Source of the DNA: Cladocopium goreaui
Taxonomy: Eukaryota; Sar; Dinophyceae; Suessiales; Symbiodiniaceae
Assembly (NCBI GenBank): GCA_947184155.2
Contig: CAMXCT020006645.1
Coordinates: forward strand, 625,001 to 689,000
Reading direction: 5' to 3'
Length of the DNA stretch: 64,000 bases
Shown: in pieces, positions 53,700 to 64,000 of the stretch
Position numbering within the stretch: the stretch's first letter is position 1
How the letters are laid out: each line of letters opens with the position of its first letter
The notes under the pieces: generated by a model
What the model saw: the letters and a program-made list of their open reading frames with translations, nothing else
Told to the model about the DNA's origin: nothing
Database searches by the model: none
Translations under genes and position numbers: made by a program

Positions 53700-54533
53700 C
53701 GACTCTCTGCCAGCTGCGGGAAAACTTCTGATAGGAAGAAACTTGGAAGGTCAACTTTCCCGTCTTAATTGGCACTGATCTACATGTTGAGTTGTTTGTT
53801 CAAGGTCATTCTGCAGGAAAATACAGAGGGTAACTAAAATCCAATAAATATTGATAAATTTGACGGCCTCAAACTTCGAGTCCTTTAAACATTATATATG
53901 ACAAAATAAAAAGGGATTCTATTTTGACATTTTGACCAAGTTGTATCCAAATCTATCTAAGAGTTTATCCACATTTGAGTAATTCAAATTTTACATTTCC
54001 GCCCGGCGGAACTGCGTGATTTCCCGTTTTTCCTGTGTTTCCACCAAAAATGTAAACCTTTACCCAAAAGGGTCATTTTTTTACAGCAAATTTGTCAGGA
54101 CTTTAAGCAACAATAAATAAACCTTATTTTCTCCTTGAAATGTTTTCTTTGATTTGTACATGTTGGTAGTTAGCTGTAGCTAGCAGACTGTTTCTGAGCT
54201 GCATTGGGATCTAGATGGGATTGTATCATTGTTCGCTAGGAGTGATGATCCTCCGATGCAAGTTCCACATGAGCAGCAATAAGTCCATTGAAACCAGTGT
54301 AAGGGGGGATCTACCACAACAAACAACCCCAATGATCAACGTTGGGGTTCTCATAAACTATCAGCGATGACTTGTACCTTGCTTCAAAATCCCCCATTCA
54401 CAGATGTTCCAAGATATAAACCGGCATTTTCTTCCGGGAGTTCCCAGCTCCCTATATGGTGCTTGACTTCAAGTTGTTGGATGTTCATCATGTTCATCCC
54501 GGTGCTTGCCATATTACCACAGTTATAACGTGT
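53700..54533. other. no gene seen
   Basis: AT-rich sequence without convincing open frames; intron- or intergenic-like. Confidence 0.4.
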
Positions 54534-54639
54534 TACCCTCTGGTAAACATACAAAAAGCTATTGAAAATGACCATTAATAGTGGATTTTCCCATTAAAAA
54601 TGGCCATTTTCAATAGCTATGTTAAATTACCAGAGGGTA
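54534..54639. mobile_element. family A short TIR element with target duplication
   Basis: TACCCTCTGGTAA ... TTACCAGAGGGTA. TATAACGTGTTA (54524-54535) is repeated as TATAACATGTTA (54638-54649), 11 of 12 bases equal. Confidence 0.9.
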
Positions 54640-54889
54640 TAACATGTTATTACCCAGTTCTATATGGGATAAGCCATGAATGTTTTCCCCAGCCAATATC
54701 AGGTCATAAGAAAGCTACATAAGTGGGATGCAAATCCTTCAGCAGTACTGACTTGGGCCACCCAAACTTGATGTATACGTTGATGTGTAAACCCCATTAA
54801 AATCCATTAACTATAGCTATATCGACCATAAACATCCATAAACCATATCATAGTCAACCTAGGTTATTCTCACCAACTGCTTTCGAAAA

Positions 54890-55020
54890 CCGGTTCCCAA
54901 GCAGTACAGATTTGGACATCTCTCCGAGCTTGTCCGAGTTCAACGACGATGGGGAGCCATTGCAACCCACCTGGGAAATTTGGGCCAGGAGACAACCGCA
55001 TTGGTCGTTTAACAAACTTG
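54890..55020 (+). CDS. candidate coding island, frame unresolved
   Basis: One + frame reads SSTDLDISPSLSEFNDDGEP then LQPTWEIWARRQ. Another reads KPVPKQYRFGHLSELVRVQR then RWGAIATHLGNLGQ and ends at TAA. Both are protein-like, and the minus strand is open as well. Confidence 0.27.
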
Positions 55021-55535
55021 GAGACCCAGTTTGTTACATCGTGAATACATCGTGTATACACTATTAAGTAGACCTTCAAATCAACTATAGTCCGTTTAGG
55101 CGTAGAGTTTTTGTTGGTCTGAAGTTTTAGGTCTCGCAATGGATTGATCCAAGTGGGGAGCGTATCCCCAAAGAAATAGACGCTCAAATGGATTCAATTG
55201 GCCTCACGTATGGCTTGGTGGCTCCAATAATCATTTTGCAATGTGTTGCATACAGTTGCTGTGCATCCTTAATTTTGGAATTTGGAACATGTTTTGAAAT
55301 TGAGTCGTGAGTTCGCCAAAGGCAATACTCCCAATTTATCCCCTTGGGAGACATGGTTCCTTTCCATTTCAATTTTCCAAGAAACCCACAGTGAATTTCT
55401 CTTTGGATGATACATCTATGTATATATATATATTTGATGGATAAAAAACATTAAAAACCACATGTTCATCCATTTGATCTCGTTTTTCCCTGTTTTTTTG
55501 ATGGCTGTCCTCTCGATGTTGGACGTTTTTGGCAG

Positions 55536-55617
55536 GAATCATCCCGACGGGCAACCGGCGCGTTGGACGAGCATTCCTCAGGATGCGGTTCTTGGGGATA
55601 CCCGTTGGATCCCGTTG
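55536..55617 (+). CDS. candidate exon before an intron-like TIR element; product unknown
   Basis: Follows GGACGTTTTTGGCAG and ends CCCGTTG before GTAAAC. In the phase starting at the first base it reads ESSRRATGALDEHSSGCGSW then GYPLDPV plus one base. That phase joins in frame to 55787. Confidence 0.4.
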
Positions 55618-55789
55618 GTAAACATACGAAAAACTATGGAAAATCACCATTTTTTTTTAAATCAAATGGGTTTTAAAATGGTTTTATATGGTTTGATATG
55701 TTTGAATATGTTTGATATGTTTAATATGGCAAATCAACAAACTCAATGGGCCAAGGCTTCCAGTTCGCTATGTAAACGTTTACCAGAGG
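55611..55789. mobile_element. family A-related element acting as a possible intron
   Basis: Left CCCGTTGGTAAACATACG and right CGTTTACCAGAGGA, with family A-like interior (ACTATGGAAAATCACCAT). Using GTAAAC as donor (55618) and TTTACCAG as acceptor (55786) gives a 169-base intron whose removal joins open frames. Confidence 0.55.
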
Positions 55790-55950
55790 ACCTGAGGGCA
55801 TATTGGGATATTCATGGAATCATGGAATGTGAAAGGGGTCTTTTTTTCATAGACTCCATTGAGGTTCATTGTTGTTTGTTCGCTTTGTGTGAAAATAGCA
55901 TTGAATGGGAAACAGGGGGTTCATTACTATGGACCAAACATTGGGATTAA
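55787..55950 (+). CDS. candidate exon after the intron-like element; product unknown
   Basis: Two leading bases complete a codon with 55617; then EDLRAYWDIHGIMECERGLF and more to TAA at 55948. Less GC-rich than other islands, so only the first part may be exon. Confidence 0.3.
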
Positions 55951-56139
55951 ATGATATAAGTCATGGGGATAGCGGGATATAATCTATTCTGCAATGATGT
56001 AGAATATTATATATATATATACATAGTCAACAATAACTAGCTTACATAATCTACAATAAACAATCATGAACCCAATCGTTAGCCAACTGAAGCAAAAGAA
56101 CTTAGCGTTTTTTTAGCTCACTGGGTCCCCACGTTGCAG

Positions 56140-56286
56140 AAGAGTTTTGAAAAAATGGCATGTTCTTCATTCAGACGTGATTTGTTCAGGAACTTCAACA
56201 TTGCATTGAAGCTGCATGGTTGGAAGGGCATCCAAAGGCAGATCGGGCTGTGGGTGGAGCAGATCTCATGGGACAGGCAGACGTCT
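56140..56286 (+). CDS. exon of an unknown host gene, 49 codons, phase 0
   Basis: Follows TCACTGGGTCCCCACGTTGCAG. Reads KSFEKMACSSFRRDLFRNFN, then IALKLHGWKGIQRQIGLWVE and QISWDRQTS, ending before GTATTC. Basic and amphipathic, no recognised domain. The next exon starts only 32 bases later, in phase. Confidence 0.55.
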
Positions 56287-56318
56287 GTATTCTTTATTAT
56301 TCTTTTAGGATCTTTTAG

Positions 56319-56447
56319 GTCTATGTACTGGAGCCCCAGCAGACTAGACGAGCTAAGAAACTGAAGTTGGAGATTGGATATATTGATCTTTTAACATTGG
56401 GCACGGAGAGATTGATGGTGCAAACAAGAATGGCTGCGCAAGAATAT
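56319..56447 (+). CDS. exon of an unknown host gene, 43 codons, phase 0
   Basis: Follows TTATTATTCTTTTAGGATCTTTTAG and ends at TAT before the consensus donor GTACGT (a GTGAGT donor at 56467 is an alternative). Reads VYVLEPQQTRRAKKLKLEIG, then YIDLLTLGTERLMVQTRMAA and QEY. Confidence 0.57.
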
Positions 56448-56574
56448 GTACGTACGCGGCAGAACTGTGAGTGATTTTTTTCAGTTCCACTTCAGCTTTG
56501 TAGTGATTATAGAAAGATAGTGGATGTAGGAAACATTAAAATTCCATAAGTTCCAACTGGTCCTTGATTGCCAG

Positions 56575-56684
56575 CCCTGGGCTTATCATCCATTCATGGT
56601 GGATGACCAGGTTGCCTTGCAGCTGCCCCATGCCACGGAAGGCTGGAAGTCCTGGCGATCTAGCCTGGTTGATGATTCCGCAGG
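56575..56684 (+). CDS. exon of an unknown host gene
   Basis: Follows GGTCCTTGATTGCCAG in phase 0, matching the phase in which 56447 ends, and stops before GTCAGT. Reads PWAYHPFMVDDQVALQLPHA then TEGWKSWRSSLVDDSA. The same frame is open upstream to 56530 (ETLKFHKFQLVLDCQ), so an earlier acceptor is possible. Confidence 0.5.
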
Positions 56685-56936
56685 GTCAGTTCGTCTGTTC
56701 GTCAGTTCGTCATTTCATTGGGCTTTTAGAATATATTTTTAACTATCAAATATGGTGATCAGTAATATATAAGTGTATATCTAAGTGGATGTGGACTTTA
56801 ATTGGTAAATGATGGTCGATTTATGATTCGTTCGGGGATTATACAACGCCAGCAATATCATGTGGTCATTGCACAATAAACTATCCCATGAACCATCCAT
56901 TGGGGGGGTTCTTTTACATCATCCTAAATATAGGAT

Positions 56937-57045
56937 ATATGGAGGTTTCCTTAAATGGGGGTACCCCCAATTAATCTTTTTTAATGGGATTTTCCATTAT
57001 AAACCAACCACTTTGGGGTACCCCCATTGATGGACACCCCCATAT
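56937..57045. mobile_element. family E inverted-repeat element
   Basis: ATATGGAGGTTTCC on the left and GGACACCCCCATAT on the right, with GGGGGTACCCCC mirrored by GGGGTACCCCC. Ends 18 bases before the next exon. Confidence 0.65.
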
Positions 57046-57062
57046 AGGTCTAGCTGTGCCAG

Positions 57063-57124
57063 GTCGCATGGCTCCTGGCAGCTACGAGCTCACCTTTGGC
57101 GATGAGCGGCAGACGCAGAGCACG
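57063..57124 (+). CDS. exon of an unknown host gene
   Basis: Between GTCTAGCTGTGCCAG and the donor GTAGGA. Two leading bases plus 20 codons reading RMAPGSYELTFGDERQTQST. The APGSYELTF pattern suggests a beta strand; no family call is safe. Confidence 0.5.
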
Positions 57125-57769
57125 GTAGGATTTTTCGATGGGAGGATGGGAACACGGAAGTGGAGGAAATTTTACATATGGAAAATTATGGACATATATA
57201 TATATATATATGTATTAAAAAGAAACATAGAAATTCATAGGATAGACTGTTTATATATGATATGATTATATGTATGCAATCAATTATATATATATGTACA
57301 CATGTATGCTATATATATATATACATAAATATACATATTGTATGATAATAACGTAGAACCAACTTTGTTTTATTGTCAAATCTGAAGGTTTTATGAAACA
57401 ATGGGGACCTCAAAATCATCCCAAATGGAATGGTAAATGGGAACCCCATTTTCCAGAAACACCCAAGGGAGTCTCTGAAAATGGGCGGAATCCTATGTAT
57501 GGCAATGTTCACGTAATGATGATAAACCGTTGGGTTTTGGCAATTACCTACTTCAAGGAAACTCATTCCGTGCATGGTTTGAGTCCGGGGAATGGGTTTG
57601 ACCAAACATTACCAATTTGAAGAACAACAGACACTTGGGACGTGAAGGACAGCGACAAGCATGAAGTGTAGCCAACAATCAAAGGCTATTTGAAGGGGTG
57701 GTACGGGATCGCAAGGCAATGGGGGAAACCAACACCGGACAATATCCCGAATGTACATTGTCGATATTG

Positions 57770-57865
57770 CTGATGGTATAGATGCGGCCCACTATATACT
57801 CAGCATGCTTTGGAGACTTTTGGGTAGCTTTGGTGATATGGTCAGATTCCCCGCCCACCTGCAGC
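57770..57865 (+). CDS. weak candidate exon
   Basis: One frame reads GIDAAHYILSMLWRLLGSFG then DMVRFPAHLQ, helix-like. GGTATAG could be the acceptor; no good donor is seen before the following AT repeat. Confidence 0.25.
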
Positions 57866-58143
57866 TTCGATTTCAATATATATATAATTATATATATACA
57901 TATATAAAATATATATTTCAGGGAACTTGCTGTATTTTTTACCACCAGATAATCGAATGGATTTGTAAAAAATCATGTGCATATAGTCATGGGATGTCAT
58001 GGGCGTTTCTTACCCTCCAGTCCCTCAAGTCATTGAACTCTGTTTAAATCAACATGTCTATAGAGAATGAGGATTGCCCTTTTAGTGCGATGATACCACC
58101 CTTGATTTACCGTCAAAGTGGTAATCGTCATGAAACCACAGGG

Positions 58144-58261
58144 TACCCTCTGGTAATCAAACGTGGCAATGGAAACATCCATTATTTCTAGCTGAATTTC
58201 CCGTCCAGAAAAACCTCGATTTCTCGGGAATTTGCCAGCCACGGTTGATTACCAGAAGGTA
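58144..58261. mobile_element. family A subtype, short TIR element
   Basis: TACCCTCTGGTAATCAAACG ... CGGTTGATTACCAGAAGGTA, 118 bp, with a longer TIR than the main group. Partial relatives at 12450-12491 and 62815-62840. Confidence 0.8.
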
Positions 58262-58632
58262 TCACCACATATTACCATCACAATATCCCCATAAACAATC
58301 TCCCATATCTCCTCATGGTATCACCATTCTTGTTGTTTATAAACCATTATTTTTACGATTTTGGTATCTATATGTATCTATCATCTAACTTTTTTGTCGC
58401 TGGATTTTCCCAATATATAATATATATATATATAGTGGTTTCCTGAGCCATGAGGGTACATCCCAAAAAAAAATCGCTGGATGGTTTATTTCCATGGAAA
58501 AGCCGAATCTATAATACCATTATGGTGGAAAATCAGTTTCTAAACTATAATCCATTTAAAAAACTAAGTCATAGGGCTACCCCCAAATCCAGCCATGGAT
58601 GGTTTCCATGGGTCCCATGGGATGATTGCCAG

Positions 58633-58668
58633 GTGAAGAAGTTAGGGCCCGGCGGTTGGACTGCGAAG
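58633..58668 (+). CDS. candidate micro-exon, 12 codons, phase 0
   Basis: Between GATGATTGCCAG and GTGTGC. Reads VKKLGPGGWTAK. Joins in phase to the candidate last exon at 59241. Confidence 0.3.
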
Positions 58669-59051
58669 GTGTGCCATGCACCGGTGCGTGGCGTGCCGTG
58701 GGGGCGTGCCGTGTCATGGAAAAAATAGGGAGATCGTGTGGCTAGGTCAATCTTAGATGGCTAGAAACTACTCCGTTCACTAGTCTTTTGGTCTGGGATT
58801 ATCTACGTTCACCAGCTAAGAATTTGTCATTTTTTGCAGGGTATCTAAGTTTGACCATGGTGGGAAAAACATATGGGCATTTCCATTCTTGATAGATTAC
58901 GCCTAGAGTCGATTTGGTTGAAAAGTGTAGTGCAATTTTAAATGATGCCCACAGGTAGGTGGCAGAGTATACACTTAGAATATTCCAAATGTGTTTTTCT
59001 TTTATGGGAAAAATGAAGGATTGATGCTAGAGTTGCTAGAGTTATTGAAAT

Positions 59052-59111
59052 GTAGACTCTACCCTCTGGTAATTTGTTAGCGTAGACTCTACCCTTTGGT
59101 TAATTTGTTAG
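59052..59111. repeat. two tandem fragments of family A left end
   Basis: GTAGACTCTACCCTCTGGTA followed by ATTTGTTAGC occurs twice in a row with small changes. Confidence 0.7.
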
Positions 59112-59240
59112 CTTCGGAAAATCCAAACATGTTGACGAAGTAGATTATCTATGTGAAATTTGATTTGGCCTCAACATCAAATTTGATGAACAATGAAAAA
59201 CCTTGTTTAGCAAATCATTGTGCCCAAAAAAATCTGGGAG

Positions 59241-59306
59241 GCCAGACGTTCGGTGCTGTCAAATGAGGATGACACCATTGCAGTTGCCGCTCCTCGGCCG
59301 CAGTGA
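59241..59306 (+). CDS. candidate last exon; product unknown
   Basis: Follows AATCTGGGAG and reads ARRSVLSNEDDTIAVAAPRP then Q and TGA (59304). Protein-like and GC-rich against an AT-rich background. The acceptor has no pyrimidine tract, which lowers confidence. Confidence 0.35.
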   Translation, partial: ARRSVLSNEDDTIAVAAPRPQ

Positions 59307-61200
59307 CCAGTGACCATGTTGGAACCAGACGAAATTATCGGACTCGGACATTGTCAATTTTTGGTGTTAAACCTCTTTGTTTAATGATATGACTAGGTGA
59401 TGTTTTAATAGTGACGCAATCTTATGATATGTCCAGTTTTATGACAGTTTATGAGATTTCCAGGTATACAATCTATATCTATAAATTACATAGTAATTTA
59501 ATAATAATATATGTGGTCTAATAATATGATATGATATACATATATTTAACATAATATAATCAATTAATAATATTATAATATGATATGATATTATATATAT
59601 ACACAATAATTTCATTTGACTGACTGTTGGGACTTTCATTCAAATGGTTGCCACCACAAGGCCAAATCTTGTGCACCCCAGTTATGCATGCATTTTTTTG
59701 ATTGCCTCCGGTCAGAATTTGTTACATTCCCGAAGATTGTTGGTTGTTATAGAAACATTGTGTTGGTCATTGTTTGTTGCTTAATTTAAGACATTTGTGT
59801 TCTAAGTGGACCAAACATGATAACAATTATAATTGAGGCCTGAAACAAACCCATTGTTGGGCCAAACGTACCCATGATTGCTGGGCGTTTTCCCCATGGT
59901 CGGGGGTTGATGTTTCCGTCATTCTTGGGGAAATGACACAGGATTCGGCCACACAAGCCAGCACTACTTCATACGCCGATTTTTGGAACCTTATTATGTT
60001 CGTATGATTAGTTAATGGACGTTTCCCAGATTTGGTTGAATGGAATACATATATATATATGTATATATATATACATATATATATATGATTACAGGAAAAC
60101 CTTATACTCGGTTCCTGTATTAAAAACAAAAAAACTTGAATGTCCACAGTTCGATACTCAAATCCCACGTATTCGTAATAATATAAAGTCATGTAAAATC
60201 ACTGGTTTGATAGTTGATACCCCCATGATGGTTAAATAACTTTGGTCAGTCAAGGCTTCAACTGATGAGCTCTGTGTGATCTGCATGGAGCGACGGAGAA
60301 CTCAGTGCCTTGTCTTTGAAAAGTGGGGAAGGGCCAAAGGCACCTGTAAAATCCATGAAGACCGAGGGAAACTCTAGGGTGGATCTAGGGTGACTGAAGA
60401 TGACTGAAGGTCATGTGTAAAAACATACCCTCTTAAGTGTTATTTTTCATAGACCCTGAAAACAGCCAATTCTTGGTGGAAACAATTCTTCCAACCCCAA
60501 CTCACGACAGGGTCTATAATATTATAATATATTATAATGTTCTATACTAATTTGGGGGAAGGTGACATTTCGAGTTTTTGTGTTTTGTTTCCTTGTTCCA
60601 TTTGGCAAACTTATCTACATGTTCTGCTGCATTCACGTTGATTTGTTCATAAAATCATCCACATGTGACGGATGGTTTTATAATTGTTTTATATTGAATT
60701 GTCCGCATAATCGCCCTCACATTTGTGGTATTCTAAATAGTAATTGCTCACATACACAGTCTCAATCTATCATCACACTGTTTTTTCATCGTTGACGTGG
60801 CTGCCATGTAGCTCGACAGTTCCCCGGAGGGTACCGAGTCTCAGACAACTGAGCTAATATAGATACCATCGAGTCATGACATGATCCGATATTTCTTGCT
60901 GCTTTCAAGTTTCATGATCTTTCCAGCCCATCTTTGGAATGATATACCCCAATGATGTCATATATCTAATCCCGCTTGGTAGTTGCTTACCACTTGGTCA
61001 TCCAACGTGAACACCCCGTTCCAACGTTGGCTCTTTTCTTCTCAAATCCACAGAACTCGCGTATTTTGGTGGGGTAAATGTCCATCGAACTGCTGATTAA
61101 AACCCTATGAAAAGCACAATTCCTATTGGTTAAATCATCACATCAAATTTCAATTGAGCTCTTTAAGACCATAGACTATAGACCAGCAGTTTTGTTTGCT
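59307..61200. other. no convincing gene
   Basis: Holds AT repeats (59460-59605 and 60045-60090). Open frames on both strands at 59827-60239 are not convincing. Confidence 0.4.
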
Positions 61201-61255
61201 TGGAATCCCGTTTTTCCATGGTGTCTGCTTCTGAAAAAAAACAAAACTGCTCCCC

Positions 61256-61395
61256 ATGTGGCGAAGCTGCTGCCGCCCAGTGCCTTCATGCACGCTGATA
61301 CCGGAGACGGGCACCTGGCTGTGTGTGTTGATTGTGCAGAGGCCGAATCTGACCTGGAGAATCCTGGAGACCTGGGTACTGGAGACTTACTGTAG
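61256..61395 (+). CDS. candidate coding island, frame unresolved
   Basis: One frame reads FMHADTGDGHLAVCVDCAEA then ESDLENPGD and ends at a stop (61393). Another reads CTLIPETGTWLCVLIVQRPN then LTWRILETW before GTACTG. Possible acceptor CTGCCGCCCAG (61279). Confidence 0.3.
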
Positions 61396-61497
61396 TTCTA
61401 GATCATCAGATCAGATCATCAGATCTAAGTTGATGATTTAATATGATTTAATGGCGAATTAAAGGTTAAACTGATGTTTATCACCAGTTTTGAGCCA

Positions 61498-61605
61498 TAC
61501 ATCAGATCATATCAGATCATATCAGATCATATCAGATCATATCAGATCATATCGGATCATATCAGATCATATCAGATCATATCAGATCATATCAGATCTA
61601 AGTTC
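61498..61605. repeat. 10-bp ATCAGATCAT tandem repeat
   Basis: About ten units, nearly perfect. The HIRSYQIISD-type frame is an artefact. Confidence 0.95.
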
Positions 61606-61892
61606 ATCTAAGTTCTATAGTTTGTACTTCTTCAATGGTGACTTCATCAGTTTCATTAATCTGGGTAAATTATAACGACCTCACTGTTCTCCCTCACTGG
61701 AATCATGGTTTATTTTAGGGAAATCATCCCCAAATGGCCGCAACAACTCAGGTTAGTGAAATATTCTAATTTACCCAGATTCATGATATTAGGGATATAA
61801 TATCCTTTGGTAAACTAACAACATTATATACCATATACCACATATACCACATTTACCCAGATTAATTGCCTATTGTAGGCCTTTTCGGCCAG

Positions 61893-61934
61893 GCCTACCG
61901 TGCGGAGGCCGCCGTGCCGGGCGGTGCACGCGCG
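61893..61934 (+). CDS. candidate micro-exon, 14 codons, phase 0
   Basis: Follows GGCCTTTTCGGCCAG and ends before GTCCGG. Reads AYRAEAAVPGGARA. Very GC-rich. Confidence 0.25.
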
Positions 61935-62025
61935 GTCCGGGGGTCCGAATTGGGAATTGGCCATTGGCGAATTGGCGCAGAACTGGAACGGGAAGTATCA
62001 CTGAAATGTTTTATTTTTATTTTTA

Positions 62026-62160
62026 TTTTTCCATATATTGGGAACAATGATGGTTAATGATGGTTAATGATGGTTAAAGTAGGACTGGAACATGTTCTAT
62101 TTTTCCATATATTGGGAATAATGATGGTTAATGATGGTTATATAATCATGGTTAATAATC
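62026..62160. repeat. tandem fragments of family B interior
   Basis: TTTTTCCATATATTGGGAA followed by AATGATGGTTAATGATGGTT occurs twice, just left of the full family B copy. Confidence 0.75.
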
Positions 62161-62161
62161 A

Positions 62162-62273
62162 CTGGTTGGTGGTTTGGAACATGGCTTTTATTTTTCCATA
62201 TATTGGGAATTTCATCATCTTGACTAATTATATAACTCATATTTTTCAGAGGGGTAGGTCAACCACCAAGCAG
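62162..62273 (+). mobile_element. family B short TIR element
   Basis: CTGGTTGGTGGTTTGGAACA on the left and AACCACCAAGCAG on the right; TTTTTCAG AGGGG inside. The branch-like CTGAC is changed. Confidence 0.75.
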
Positions 62274-63359
62274 GTAGGATTTTGAAGGTTGACAAGTGGC
62301 TAATCCATTACACATATACGAATTATACACTATGACTATCTATGACTATGATACGTACCACATTTTTGAACTGGTGTAGCCATGTGTAGCCCAGCATTCA
62401 TGAAAAAACATAGCTGGTCATAGATATTCTTGGGAACTTGTCAGAGCCGGGGATTGTGAAATTGCCAAGCCAACCACTAAACTCTTTCAGGGTTTATTTA
62501 CCCCTCAAAAATTGATGGGCAAATCTCCTCTGTTGGATGAGTGCTTGATGAATAGTGAACCCAGTGAACCCCCCCCATTGCTGACAACTGGTAAGAGTTG
62601 TGGTAAACTCTGGAAATTTGTCAAGGCAAGAGATTCGAAATCCAGCCAGGTTAGTCACCATTTCCGCTATTGGAATGATTTTAAGCGGTTATGAATTGGG
62701 ACGATCAATTTTAGATACACCCACTCAAGTCCGTTCTCATCATTATCCATTGGTGAAATCCCCATTTATGATGGTCCCCCTAGCCTTACGGTATATTCTC
62801 ATTACCCTTTGGCCCTTTGGTAATCAAACATGGCAATAGAACATCCTTATTCATAGTATAGATGATTGGTCCTTTAAAACATCACTTCTAGCAGGGGGCA
62901 AAACCCAATCATATCATTCTGGTTTTGGGCCATTTGGCCAACTTTGTTTGAGGCCAATCCTTTGCATATAGGAGTGGCACTGTTTGGTAGCTCACGCAAT
63001 GGCTTAAAGTTGAAAGTCTACGCTTTACCTTGTTGTTCCCTCCGACGGGGTGTTCACGCGCAGACACACTGCTGAATGTGCATTTTGTACTGTGTTTTAC
63101 AGTGTTTTCTGCTTCTCGACAATGCTGCCCTGGGGGGGAGGGGGGGGGCAGGAACAACTGTTTCTTCGAGTGATGTTTTCTGCCTTTGTCCATTTGCACT
63201 GGTTTTTACAGTGTTTTTCCCCCTTTCGCACTTTTTTTTTTTGCACCATTTGCGTTTTCCCTTGGTTTTTACAGTGTTTTCAGGCTTCATGACGTTGCTG
63301 ATGCTACGCCGCACATTGGGGTGGGGTGGGGTGGGGCAATCACGTTCATGTGAACTTGA

Positions 63360-63625
63360 CAAATCACGTTGTTGAGGCTTCATCATGTTGCTGATGCTAC
63401 AGGATGTTAACGTTCCATGTAACTTGCTCATGTTAACGTTCCATGTAACTTGCTCACGTTGTTGATGCTACGCCACGCTCGGGTGGGGGGGATGTTAACG
63501 TTCCATGTAACTTGCTCACGTTGTTGATGCTACGCAACGCTGGGGTGGGGGGGGATGTTAACGTTCCATGTAACTTGCTCATGTTGTTGATGCTATGCCA
63601 CGCTGGGGTGGGGGTGGGGAAGGGG
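63360..63625. repeat. about 63-bp GC-skewed minisatellite
   Basis: Units of GATGTTAACGTTCCATGTAA, CTTGCTCACGTTGTTGATGC and a GGGGTGGGGGG run, three to four copies. A related TTGCTGATGCTACGCCGCAC segment precedes it at 63295. The G-runs could form quadruplexes on the + strand. Confidence 0.85.
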
Positions 63626-63829
63626 GAGTCGTTTGCCTCTCTTGTCTAGGGGTGTTTTTTGTTTTTTTGAACATGCTGTGGAACTGGGCGGCAAAGTATG
63701 GGGGTGTCTGTGGCGCAACGTGTGCTTGAAAGTGAATGTAATGTTGAAACTTCTGACTCAGCAAAGATGACAAACCAAGTCGGCCGCGCGTGAATAGGCC
63801 GTCCGACCGTTGTTATTTTTAATGTTTTT

Positions 63830-63955
63830 TAAAGGAACTAATATGTGTAAATACACACAATTTTATACATATATTATCATATATATATATATGTATTTTA
63901 TATATTATATTATTATTATATATATAATATATAATCATAATATATATATAATATG
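63830..63955. repeat. AT dinucleotide repeats
   Basis: TATATATAT and ATTATATTAT runs near the window end. Confidence 0.85.
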
Positions 63956-64000
63956 GAATTAACCCATGTAAAAACTCTGAGCAAAAGAATGAAACTGGTT

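Noticed and set aside
57063-57124. Assignment of the APGSYELTF exon to the transthyretin / hydroxyisourate hydrolase family
   Set aside because: The likeness is limited to a few residues of one beta strand, and the family's C-terminal YRGS motif is not seen nearby.

Overview
The window looks like nuclear DNA of a dinoflagellate. This is an inference from four things: a Ty1/copia-type retrotransposon whose Pol has the HGDD reverse-transcriptase box and extra methyltransferase-like segment I associate with dinoflagellate elements; very short, GC-richer exon-like islands in long AT-rich, repeat-filled sequence; apparent GC as well as GT splice donors; and many short inverted-repeat elements whose ends carry splice sites. 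No rRNA, tRNA, CRISPR array, bacterial operon or spliced-leader gene was found.

Layout. 0-7.3 kb: a diverged segmental duplication (1-1430 and 4496-7240) carrying two small exon-like islands in each copy, plus 56-bp, 94-bp and tetranucleotide arrays. 7.3-10.2 kb: no genes; a 1.64-kb element with imperfect terminal inverted repeats (TIRs) holds an AT-rich array of about 230-bp units and is flanked by two short TIR elements. 10.2-44.8 kb: mostly intron- or intergenic-like sequence with microsatellites, at least seven families of short inverted-repeat elements, and scattered + strand islands of 50-130 bp that look like exons (AG before, GT or GC after, one clearly protein-like frame). 44.84-52.17 kb: a complete copia element with identical 126-bp LTRs, a 5-bp target duplication, primer-binding site, polypurine tract, and intact gag-protease and pol frames joined by a canonical -1 frameshift signal. 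52.2-59.3 kb: the best-supported host gene pieces, including an exon at 53173-53297 and a phase-consistent series at 55.5-57.1 kb, possibly ending at a stop at 59306. 59.3-64 kb: sparse coding islands, family B fragments and GC-rich minisatellites.

How it fits together. Only the retrotransposon has a recognisable biochemical system: Gag with a zinc knuckle, protease, integrase, a cytosine-C5-methyltransferase-like insert, reverse transcriptase and RNase H. I do not recognise the product of any host exon, and which exons belong together cannot be settled without RNA. The most notable pattern outside copia is that four unrelated-looking short TIR families (A-D) all have TIRs reading as a 5' splice site at one end and a 3' splice site at the other. 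That is the architecture expected of introners, transposons that create introns. At two or three sites, excision at these TIR splice sites would join open frames.
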